Shown here in pieces: positions 1-4,660 of a DNA stretch of 5,829 bases. The notes beneath the pieces are model-generated. The model had not been told where the DNA came from, did not search any database, and saw nothing but the letters and a program-made list of their open reading frames with translations. Source of the DNA: an uncultured Desulfovibrio sp. Lineage in GTDB: Bacteria; Desulfobacterota; Desulfovibrionia; Desulfovibrionales; Desulfovibrionaceae. Each line of letters begins with the position of its first letter. Position 1 is the stretch's first letter. The stretch is from contig CAMWTD010000143.1 in NCBI GenBank assembly GCA_947177085.1, forward strand, positions 1-5,829, written 5' to 3'. The translations under genes were made by a program, and so were the position numbers.

Positions 1-58
1 GGTTAAAGGAAAAAATCGGCCTTAGGCTGCGTGTTTGCTGTCTGGTTGCTGCGATTTC

Positions 59-88
59 TTGACAAGGCAAGCGGCCCGGTGCTAGCGT
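59..88 (+). promoter_or_regulatory. Candidate sigma-70 promoter of the upstream hypothetical gene
   Basis: A perfect -35 hexamer TTGACA lies at 59-64. An 18-bp spacer follows, then a weak -10-like TAGCGT at 83-88 (3 of 6 consensus bases). Transcription would begin near 95, at the inverted repeat at 93-110, leaving a leader of about 90 nt before the GTG start at 188. The -35 box is convincing and the -10 box is not, so this may be an activator-dependent promoter or a chance match. Confidence 0.4.
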
Positions 89-92
89 GCTG

Positions 93-110
93 CCACGCAA
101 GTGTGCGTGG
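93..110. repeat. Perfect 7-bp inverted repeat (operator or leader hairpin)
   Basis: CCACGCA (93-99) and TGCGTGG (104-110) are exact inverted copies separated by AGTG. The element starts at the predicted transcription start and is followed by GATTTT. It could be an operator, a hairpin at the 5' end of the mRNA, or a weak terminator or attenuator. The T-run is too short to favour termination strongly. Confidence 0.5.
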
Positions 111-177
111 GATTTTCCGCCCAGTGGCGGAATGCGCAGCAGGGAAGCAGCCCGGGATGCGGGGCCGCGCAATCGGG

Positions 178-182
178 GGAGG
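178..182 (+). promoter_or_regulatory. Ribosome binding site that sets the GTG start at 188
   Basis: GGAGG, within the longer purine run GGGGGAGG (175-182), lies 5 nt before GTG at 188 and 17 nt before the in-frame ATG at 200. Spacing favours GTG 188. The upstream in-frame ATG at 101 has no comparable site and lies inside the 93-110 inverted repeat. Confidence 0.65.
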
Positions 183-187
183 ACGTT

Positions 188-559
188 GTGCAAAAACCCA
201 TGGATGATATTTGCCTGAAACATGACAACGGTGAAGATCTCCGCTTCCGTGGGCGTCTCTTTTCCGAGTGCTCCTGGTACGACGAGGAGTCCGGCACGCT
301 CACCCGCCAGCAGCTCTATGTGACGGACACGCGCGAGCAGGTTTACTACATTGTGCGTTCCCGCGGCCATGAGCGCACCCGTCACGCCTATCGCCTCTCC
401 GTGCGCGGCGAGACCTGCGTCATCCACAACGGCGCGACGGAAATGGTGCTCCAGTTCGACATGCTCATGCTGGCCGTGCGCGGCCTCTGCGGTCTCGACG
501 ACGGGTCCACCCCGAGCCTCGGCATGGTGGAGGACCTGCTGAAGGCGGCCAACGCCTGA
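188..559 (+). CDS. Hypothetical protein, 123 aa, upstream of the dsr operon
   Basis: I do not recognise a family and assign no function. The start is GTG at 188, chosen for the GGGGGAGG sequence 5 nt upstream. The alternatives are ATG 101 (152 aa) and ATG 200 (119 aa). The product looks soluble, with no signal peptide or membrane segment. Residues about 18-80 alternate short polar and hydrophobic stretches (RFRGRLF, QQLYVTD, EQVYYIV, AYRLSVRG, TCVIHNG), suggesting a small beta-rich domain. Residues 85-101 (from EMVLQF through LMLAVRGLC) and 111-121 look helical. There are four cysteines (9, 28, 77, 101) in no metal-binding spacing. Codon use matches its neighbours, which supports a real gene. 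It has its own candidate promoter and ends 33 nt before a strong terminator, so it is probably transcribed separately from dsrAB. Confidence 0.75.
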   Translation: MQKPMDDICLKHDNGEDLRFRGRLFSECSWYDEESGTLTRQQLYVTDTREQVYYIVRSRGHERTRHAYRLSVRGETCVIHNGATEMVLQFDMLMLAVRGLCGLDDGSTPSLGMVEDLLKAANA

Positions 560-592
560 GCGCATCCGCGAAATTTGCCCTGCCGCCTCCAC

Positions 593-623
593 GCGCCGCG
601 CAAAACGCGGCGCTTTTTCTTTT
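593..623 (+). terminator. Intrinsic terminator after the hypothetical gene
   Basis: A perfect 8-bp GC-only stem pairs 593-600 with 606-613 around a CAAAA loop. It is followed by TTTTTCTTTT (614-623). This is a textbook rho-independent terminator. It separates the upstream gene from dsrAB. Confidence 0.93.
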
Positions 624-712
624 AATTTCCCCGTATTGGTTTGGCGCGCGCCTGCCCGCCGCGGCACAGGAACGCGGCATGCGTCGGTCAGTGAAATTCC
701 CTGCCTAACCTG

Positions 713-741
713 TTGTCAAGCGGGAAAATTTAGGGTATACA
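713..741 (+). promoter_or_regulatory. Predicted sigma-70 promoter of dsrABD
   Basis: TTGTCA (713-718, 5 of 6 to TTGACA) and TATACA (736-741, 4 of 6 to TATAAT) are separated by the optimal 17 bp. The spacer is AT-rich (GGGAAAATTTAGG) in otherwise GC-rich DNA. A start near 748 gives a leader of about 217 nt. This is the best promoter match between the upstream terminator and dsrA. Confidence 0.7.
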
Positions 742-759
742 TCAAGCAGACCACGTTAT

Positions 760-771
760 GGCCTTCGGGCC
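760..771 (+). other. Leader hairpin with cUUCGg tetraloop
   Basis: GGCC (760-763), loop TTCG (764-767) and GGCC (768-771) form a 4-bp stem closed by C-UUCG-G, an exceptionally stable RNA tetraloop. It would sit about 12 nt from the predicted 5' end of dsr mRNA, a place where hairpins can slow 5'-end-dependent decay. The role is inferred. Confidence 0.5.
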
Positions 772-914
772 TGGGCCCGGCTCGCCCGGCTTTTCCTCCC
801 GCGGTGTACGCGCCGCGAAAGGACGAGCGCACGGACGCGCCCCGCACCCCGACAGACCGGGGCGTGAAGCCACGGGCGCGCCGGCGAGCCGGAAACGCGC
901 CGCAAGCAGAGGCG

Positions 915-935
915 GCCGCCGTTTGGCGCGGCGGC
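915..935 (+). other. GC hairpin upstream of the dsrA ribosome binding site
   Basis: GCCGCCG (915-921) pairs perfectly with CGGCGGC (929-935) across a 7-nt loop. The stem ends 17 nt before the GGAGG at 953. It could hold the initiation region open or take part in leader-based control. In DNA this GC-rich such a stem could also arise by chance. Confidence 0.45.
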
Positions 936-952
936 ATGACGCAAACCATAGT

Positions 953-957
953 GGAGG
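953..957 (+). promoter_or_regulatory. dsrA ribosome binding site that decides the start
   Basis: GGAGG lies 7 nt before ATG 965 but only 1 nt before the in-frame ATG at 959, so 965 is the likely start. That choice gives MAKYPTP and a 437-aa protein, matching the length and the MAK... start I recall for Desulfovibrio DsrA. Confidence 0.85.
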
Positions 958-964
958 TATGGCA

Positions 965-2278
965 ATGGCGAAATATCCGACTCCCATGTTGGACGAGCTT
1001 GAAAGCGGCCCCTGGCCGAGCTTCGTGTCCGACATCAAACAGGAAGCGGCCAACCGCAAGGCCAATCCCAAAAATCTGGATTACCAGATTCCGGTGGACT
1101 GCCTTGAGGACCTGCTTGGCCAGGTGGAACTCTCCTACAAGGAAAAGGAGACCCACTGGAAGCACGGGGGCATCGTGGGCGTGTTCGGCTACGGCGGCGG
1201 CGTCATCGGCCGTTATTCCGACCAGCCCGAAATGTTCCCCGGCGTGGCGGCCTTCCACACCATGCGCGTGGCCCAGCCCTCCGGCAAGTACTATGACACC
1301 AAGTTCCTGCGCACCCTCTGCGACATCTGGGACCTGCGCGGCTCCGGCCTCACCAACATGCACGGCTCCACGGGCGACATCGTGCTTCTCGGCACGCAGA
1401 CCCCGCAGCTTGAGGAAATCTTCTGGCAGCTCACCCACGAAATGAAGAACGACCTCGGCGGCTCCGGCTCCAACCTGCGCACGCCCGCGGCCTGCCTCGG
1501 CATGTCCCGCTGCGAGTTCGCCTGCTACAACACGCAGGACATGTGCTACCAGCTCACCATGGACTACCAGGACGAGCTGCACCGCCCGGCCTTCCCCTAC
1601 AAGTTCAAGTTCAAGTTTGACGGCTGCCCCAATGGCTGCGTGTGCGCCATGGCCCGTTCCGACTTCGCCGTCATCGGCACCTGGAAGGACGACATCAAGA
1701 TCGACCAGGAGAAGGTCAAGGCCTATGTGGCCGGCGAAATCAAGCCCAACGCTGGCGCACATGCCGGCCGTGACTGGGGCCCGTTCAACATCGAGAAGGA
1801 AGTCATCGCCCGCTGCCCCAGCCAGTGCATGAAATGGGACGGCAGCAAGCTCTCCATCAAGACCGCCGACTGCGTGCGCTGCATGCACTGCATCAACACC
1901 ATGCCCCAGGCCCTGCACATCGGCGACGAGCGCGGCGCGTGCATCCTCGTGGGCGCAAAGGCCCCGGTCGTCGATGGCGCGCAGATGGGCTCGGTGCTCA
2001 TCCCCTTCATCTCCTGTGAAGAGCCCTATGATGACATCAAGGAAGTCATCGAAAAGATCTGGGACTGGTGGATGGAAGAAGGCAAGAACCGCGAGCGCGT
2101 GGGCGAGACCATGAAGCGCCTCTCCTTCCAGAAGCTGCTCGAAGCCACCGAGACCCCGGCCATGCCCTGCCAGGTCAAGAACCCGCGCACCAATCCCTTC
2201 ATCTTCTTCAAGGAGAGCGAAGTGCCCGGCGGCTGGACGCATGACCTCAAAGCCTACCGTCAACGCCATCAGCGCTAG
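965..2278 (+). CDS. dsrA: Dissimilatory sulfite reductase, alpha subunit (DsrA)
   Basis: DsrA and DsrB form the cytoplasmic alpha2-beta2 enzyme that reduces sulfite at coupled siroheme-[4Fe-4S] centres and passes the product to DsrC. The protein is 437 aa. Siroheme-cluster ligands form a C-X5-C pair (Cys177, Cys183) in ACLGMSRCEFAC, and a C-X3-C pair (Cys221, Cys225) in CPNGC. An inserted ferredoxin domain supplies Cys284, Cys303, Cys306 and Cys309 (CVRCMHC) for a second [4Fe-4S] cluster. Family hallmarks include the GPWPSFVSDIKQEA start, WKHGGIVGVFGYGGGVIGRY, GSTGDIVLLGTQTPQLEEIF and the near-C-terminal PGGW. From structures of Desulfovibrio homologues, the DsrA tetrapyrrole site is structural and catalysis occurs at the DsrB-bound siroheme. 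The gene has a long leader and is 18 nt from dsrB. One oddity is an extra cysteine, Cys227, two residues after a cluster ligand. Identity is certain. Confidence 0.99.
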   Translation: MAKYPTPMLDELESGPWPSFVSDIKQEAANRKANPKNLDYQIPVDCLEDLLGQVELSYKEKETHWKHGGIVGVFGYGGGVIGRYSDQPEMFPGVAAFHTMRVAQPSGKYYDTKFLRTLCDIWDLRGSGLTNMHGSTGDIVLLGTQTPQLEEIFWQLTHEMKNDLGGSGSNLRTPAACLGMSRCEFACYNTQDMCYQLTMDYQDELHRPAFPYKFKFKFDGCPNGCVCAMARSDFAVIGTWKDDIKIDQEKVKAYVAGEIKPNAGAHAGRDWGPFNIEKEVIARCPSQCMKWDGSKLSIKTADCVRCMHCINTMPQALHIGDERGACILVGAKAPVVDGAQMGSVLIPFISCEEPYDDIKEVIEKIWDWWMEEGKNRERVGETMKRLSFQKLLEATETPAMPCQVKNPRTNPFIFFKESEVPGGWTHDLKAYRQRHQR

Positions 2279-2296
2279 CCAAAGGGGGACACAGAT

Positions 2297-3442
2297 ATGG
2301 CATTCATCTCTACGGGGTACGATCCCAAGAAACCCATGGAAGGCCGCATCTCCGACATCGGCCCGCACAAATACGACCAGTACTTCCCGCCGGTCATCGC
2401 CAAGAACTTCGGCAAGTGGGTCTACCATGAGGTCCTCGAGCCCGGCGTGCTCCTCCATGTGGCCGAGAGCGGCGACAAGGTCTACACCGTGCGCTGCGGC
2501 GGCTCGCGCACCATGTCCATCACCCACATCCGCGAAATCTGCGACATCGCCGACAAGTACTGCGACGGCTATGTGCGCTGGACGACCCGCAACAACATGG
2601 AATTCATGGTGAAGGACGAAGCCACCATGAAGGCCCTGCGCGACGACCTCAATTCGCGCAAGTTCGCGGGCGGCTCGCAGAAGTTCCCGGTGGGCGGCAC
2701 GGGCGCGTGTATCTGCAACATGATCCACACCCAGGGCTGGATCCACTGCCACACCCCGGCCACGGACGCCTCCGGCCCGGTGAAGGCCGTCATGGACGCC
2801 CTGTTTGACGGCTTCATCCACATGCGCATGCCCGCCCCGGTGCGCGTGGCCCTCGCCTGCTGCATCAACATGTGCGGCGCCGTGCACTGCTCGGACATCG
2901 GCCTCGTGGGCATCCACCGCAAGCCCCCGATGATCGACACCGCCTGGGTCGACCAGCTTTGCGAGATTCCGCTGGCCGTGGCCGCCTGCCCCACCGCCGC
3001 CGTGCGCCCCACCAAGGTGGAGTTTGACGGCAACAAGGTGAATTCCGTGGCCATCAAGGAAGACCGCTGCATGTACTGCGGCAACTGCTACACCATGTGC
3101 CCCGCGCTTCCCATCGCCGACGGCGAGAGCGACGGCATCGCCATCATGGTGGGCGGCAAGGTCTCCAACCGCATCACCTGGCCCAAGTTCTCCAAGGTCG
3201 TGGTGGCCTACATCCCCAACGAGCCGCCGCGCTGGCCCACCCTCACCAAGACGGTGCGCCACATCATCGACGTCTATTCGGCCAACGCCGAAAAGTACGA
3301 GCGCCTGGGCGACTGGGCGGAGCGCATCGGCTGGGAGGAGTTCTTCAAGCTGACCGGCCTGGAGTTCACCGAGCACCTCATCGACGACTTCCGCGAATCC
3401 GCCTACTACAGCTGGCGTCAGAGCACCCAGTTCAAGTTCTAG
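2297..3442 (+). CDS. dsrB: Dissimilatory sulfite reductase, beta subunit (DsrB)
   Basis: DsrB is the beta subunit of the sulfite reductase and carries the catalytic siroheme in characterised homologues. It is 381 aa, starting MAFISTGYDP. AGGGGG (2283-2288) lies 8 nt upstream of the ATG. Siroheme-cluster ligands are Cys151 (WIHCHTP) and the cysteines of CCINMC: Cys188, Cys189 and Cys193. The ferredoxin domain follows, with Cys231 (AACPTAA) and Cys258, Cys261 and Cys264 in CMYCGNC, plus Cys268 (TMCP). The motif KVYTVRCGGSR near residues 60-70 and the ending WRQSTQFKF are also typical. The gene lies 18 nt after dsrA, with no promoter or terminator between them, so the two subunits are co-transcribed. 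It is followed by a strong GC hairpin before dsrD. All expected ligands are present and there is no frameshift, so it should be functional. Confidence 0.99.
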   Translation: MAFISTGYDPKKPMEGRISDIGPHKYDQYFPPVIAKNFGKWVYHEVLEPGVLLHVAESGDKVYTVRCGGSRTMSITHIREICDIADKYCDGYVRWTTRNNMEFMVKDEATMKALRDDLNSRKFAGGSQKFPVGGTGACICNMIHTQGWIHCHTPATDASGPVKAVMDALFDGFIHMRMPAPVRVALACCINMCGAVHCSDIGLVGIHRKPPMIDTAWVDQLCEIPLAVAACPTAAVRPTKVEFDGNKVNSVAIKEDRCMYCGNCYTMCPALPIADGESDGIAIMVGGKVSNRITWPKFSKVVVAYIPNEPPRWPTLTKTVRHIIDVYSANAEKYERLGDWAERIGWEEFFKLTGLEFTEHLIDDFRESAYYSWRQSTQFKF

Positions 3443-3451
3443 GCATTCCCT

Positions 3452-3478
3452 GCGGCCCGGCCCCCAAGGCCGGGCCGC
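3452..3478 (+). other. Perfect 11-bp GC hairpin between dsrB and dsrD
   Basis: Positions 3452-3462 pair base for base with 3468-3478, all G-C, around the loop CCCAA. Only GTTTCCTT follows, and it overlaps the approach to the dsrD ribosome binding site at 3488. It lacks the T-run of a full terminator. A partial terminator, or a 3' stabiliser of dsrAB mRNA that sets subunit-to-DsrD ratios, fits better. Confidence 0.75.
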
Positions 3479-3499
3479 GTTTCCTTCAGGAGAGAGAGC

Positions 3500-3748
3500 A
3501 TGGCCGACGTTACGGATCAGCAAAAAGCAGTCATCGTGGACTTCCTCAAGGGCAAGTCCGCCGCCAAGTCCAAGTTCTACTTCAATGACTTCGTGGCCCT
3601 CTTCCCGGACATGAAGCCCCGCGAAGTGAAGAAGATCCTCACCGCCCTGGTCAACGACCAGGTGCTGGAGTTCTGGTCCTCGGGCTCCACCACCATGTAT
3701 GGCCTCAAGGGCGCGGGCAAGCAGAGCCACGCCGAAGGCGAAGACTAG
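3500..3748 (+). CDS. dsrD: DsrD, winged-helix activator of dissimilatory sulfite reductase
   Basis: DsrD is a small cytoplasmic protein of sulfate reducers. Its structure is a winged helix, which first suggested DNA binding. Later biochemical work described it as an allosteric activator of DsrAB. The product is 82 aa, close to the usual size of about 78. Helices are expected at about 6-18 (DQQKAVIVDFLKG), 28-35 (FNDFVALF) and 40-53 (PREVKKILTALVND), followed by the wing VLEFWSSGSTTMYGLKG (about 55-71). The last dozen residues (GAGKQSHAEGED) are polar and probably disordered. AGGAGA (3488-3493) lies 6 nt before the ATG. The gene follows dsrB by 57 nt containing a strong hairpin, and is the last gene before the operon terminator. 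In D. vulgaris, as I recall, a cobB/dsrN-type gene follows dsrD; here it is absent. Confidence 0.96.
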   Translation: MADVTDQQKAVIVDFLKGKSAAKSKFYFNDFVALFPDMKPREVKKILTALVNDQVLEFWSSGSTTMYGLKGAGKQSHAEGED

Positions 3749-3755
3749 TTTCCAC

Positions 3756-3781
3756 GCCTGCCGCGCCTTCGGGGCGCAGGC
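3756..3781 (+). other. GC-rich hairpin just after dsrD
   Basis: The arms GCCTGC (3756-3761) and GCAGGC (3776-3781) enclose an inner GCC/GGC stem (3765-3767 with 3773-3775) and a TTCGG loop, with CGC (3762-3764) bulged out. It begins 8 nt after the stop codon and has no T-run. It is probably a 3'-end mRNA structure that works with the true terminator 13 nt downstream. Confidence 0.55.
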
Positions 3782-3793
3782 AAGTTCAAGAGG

Positions 3794-3826
3794 TGCCGCA
3801 ACCCATGGTTGTGGCATTTCTTTTTT
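3794..3826 (+). terminator. Intrinsic terminator of the dsrABD operon
   Basis: A 10-bp stem pairs 3794-3803 with 3807-3816, with one G-U pair and a CAT loop. TTTCTTTTTT (3817-3826) follows. This is a strong rho-independent terminator and marks the end of the dsr transcription unit. Confidence 0.93.
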
Positions 3827-3997
3827 GTGGCGGTCAAGAGGCGATGGGGAAGGGGACGCACGGCATTACTGTTGCTGGCGCTGGCAGGATCAGCCGGACA
3901 GAGTTGTCCATGCTCAATACCGGCCTAAAACGGAACAAAAAAGCGCAGCCCTGCGCACACAGGCAAGCTGGCCGCACTGCGGTCTTGAGGAGGGGGC
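3827..3997. other. Intergenic region between the dsr terminator and the AMMECR1 gene
   Basis: No gene is supported here; the open frames are short and compositionally implausible. The region must contain the promoter of the downstream gene. The best match is TTGTCC (3904-3909), a 16-bp spacer and TAAAAC (3926-3931), each 4 of 6 to consensus, so it is tentative. AAAAAA (3937-3942) next to a small hairpin (3943-3956) would read as a terminator on the minus strand. Confidence 0.5.
3937..3956 (-). terminator. Possible minus-strand intrinsic terminator
   Basis: Read on the minus strand, a 5-bp stem GCGCA/TGCGC (3952-3956 with 3943-3947, loop GGGC) is followed directly by TTTTTT (3942-3937). The stem is short. 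No minus-strand gene ends here; the nearest, the deacetylase, ends at 4649. If active, it would stop antisense transcription from entering the dsr operon. Confidence 0.35.
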
Positions 3998-4597
3998 ATG
4001 GGGCTTTCATTCGATCTTGACGCAACGGAAAAGGCGTGGCTGAGCCGCCTGGCGCGGCAGTCCATCGCGCTTGCGGTGGGCGCTGAGCCGGTAATGCCAG
4101 GGGTGACGGGCCTCACGGAAGCCTTGGCCAGCCCCGAAGCGCCACACGGTGATGACCACCCTGTGCTCGGTCGGCCGCTCGGCGCATTCGTGACAATCAC
4201 GCTCGGCGGCAATCTCCGCGGCTGCATCGGCACAATCGTGGGCCGCGAGCCGCTGGAGGAAACTGTCTGGCGCATGGCGCGGGCCGCCGCGCTGGAAGAT
4301 CCGCGTTTTCCGCCGCTCACGGCGCGGGAATGGGCGCGGGCGAACCTTGAGATTTCCGTGCTGGACGAGCTCACGCCCTGTCCGGACCCCGCGCGCATCG
4401 AGGTGGGCAGGCATGGCCTTGCCCTGCAATATGGCGGCCGCACCGGCGTCTTTTTACCGCAGGTTCCGATTGAACAGGGCTGGGACAGGGAGGCTTATCT
4501 GGAAAATCTCTGCCGCAAGGCGGGCGTTCCGCAAGGCTCCTGGCGGATGCCGCAGGCGCGGCTTTTCTGGTACGAGGCGCAGGTCTTTCCCGCCTGA
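3998..4597 (+). CDS. AMMECR1-domain protein (AmmeMemoRadiSam system protein A family)
   Basis: The product is 199 aa, the usual size for prokaryotic members of the AMMECR1 family. The family's biochemical function is not settled. In many bacteria and archaea it is encoded beside a MEMO1-like protein and a radical SAM enzyme, hence the system name, but neither partner is visible here. The hallmark LRGCIG is at residues 73-78 (Cys76), preceded by GAFVTITLGGN and followed by RFPPLT (103-108), LEISVLDELTP (about 117-127), GVFLPQV (150-156) and the typical end FWYEAQVF (190-197). No signal peptide or membrane segment is seen, so it should be cytoplasmic. The start is ATG 3998, preceded by GAGGAGGGGG. 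The gene stands alone, separated from dsrD by a terminator, and converges on the deacetylase gene with 51 nt between stop codons. Confidence 0.93.
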   Translation: MGLSFDLDATEKAWLSRLARQSIALAVGAEPVMPGVTGLTEALASPEAPHGDDHPVLGRPLGAFVTITLGGNLRGCIGTIVGREPLEETVWRMARAAALEDPRFPPLTAREWARANLEISVLDELTPCPDPARIEVGRHGLALQYGGRTGVFLPQVPIEQGWDREAYLENLCRKAGVPQGSWRMPQARLFWYEAQVFPA

Positions 4598-4607
4598 AAT
4601 GGCGGGA
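4588..4607 (+). other. Hairpin over the stop codon of the AMMECR1 gene
   Basis: TCCCGCC (4588-4594) and GGCGGGA (4601-4607) form a perfect 7-bp stem with loop TGAAAT, which includes the TGA stop codon. No T-run follows on either strand. It may be a 3' structure of the transcript; its role as a terminator is uncertain. Confidence 0.45.
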
Positions 4608-4633
4608 CCGCAAGCCTGATTGCGCGGCCTGTT

Positions 4634-4660
4634 GCGGAAAGCGGGCGGCTAGATTTCCGC
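4634..4660. other. Inverted repeat over the stop codon of the deacetylase gene
   Basis: GCGGAAA (4634-4640) and TTTCCGC (4654-4660) are exact inverted copies separated by 13 nt that include the deacetylase stop codon. On the minus strand the second arm ends in TTTCCGC, so there is no clean T-run. It may help end one or both convergent transcripts. Confidence 0.35.

Larger units (their letters stand above)
624..964 (+). other. Non-coding region with the dsrA promoter and a long GC-rich leader
   Basis: This 341-nt stretch has no supported gene. The part before the promoter contains the 10-bp palindrome GGCGCGCGCC (643-652) and the half-site AAATTCCC (694-701). A loosely matching GGGAAAATTT (722-731) lies on the other side of the -35 box. 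Downstream of the promoter the transcribed leader runs about 748-964 and is very GC-rich. It includes a short stem capped by a UUCG tetraloop (760-771), two copies of GCCCGGC (776-782, 784-790) followed by TTTT, and a 7-bp GC stem at 915-935 just ahead of the ribosome binding site. The dsrA reading frame is open throughout the leader, but nothing indicates that it is translated. Confidence 0.7.

Noticed and set aside
638..656. A sigma-54 type promoter upstream of dsrA
   Set aside because: The TGGCGC...CTGCC stretch resembles the consensus, but the GG and GC dinucleotides are 9 nt apart instead of the required 10.
959..961. ATG 959 as the dsrA start
   Set aside because: It lies only 1 nt after the GGAGG, which is too close for efficient initiation. 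ATG 965 has a 7-nt spacer.
758..964. A 69-residue in-frame N-terminal extension of DsrA starting at ATG 758
   Set aside because: The frame is open but no ribosome binding site precedes ATG 758. The peptide is Arg/Gly/Ala-rich like translated GC-rich leader, and ATG 965 has a well-placed GGAGG and gives the standard 437-aa length.
716..3817. A 1033-codon open frame on the minus strand covering the whole dsrABD operon
   Set aside because: It is the antisense shadow of genes with very strong C/G third-position bias. Its translation is a monotonous Gly/Ala/His/Val/Leu mixture, and it lies opposite three certain genes.
3793..4020. A 75-codon plus-strand open frame after dsrD
   Set aside because: It starts inside the dsr terminator hairpin, has no ribosome binding site, overlaps the AMMECR1 start and has no protein-like composition.
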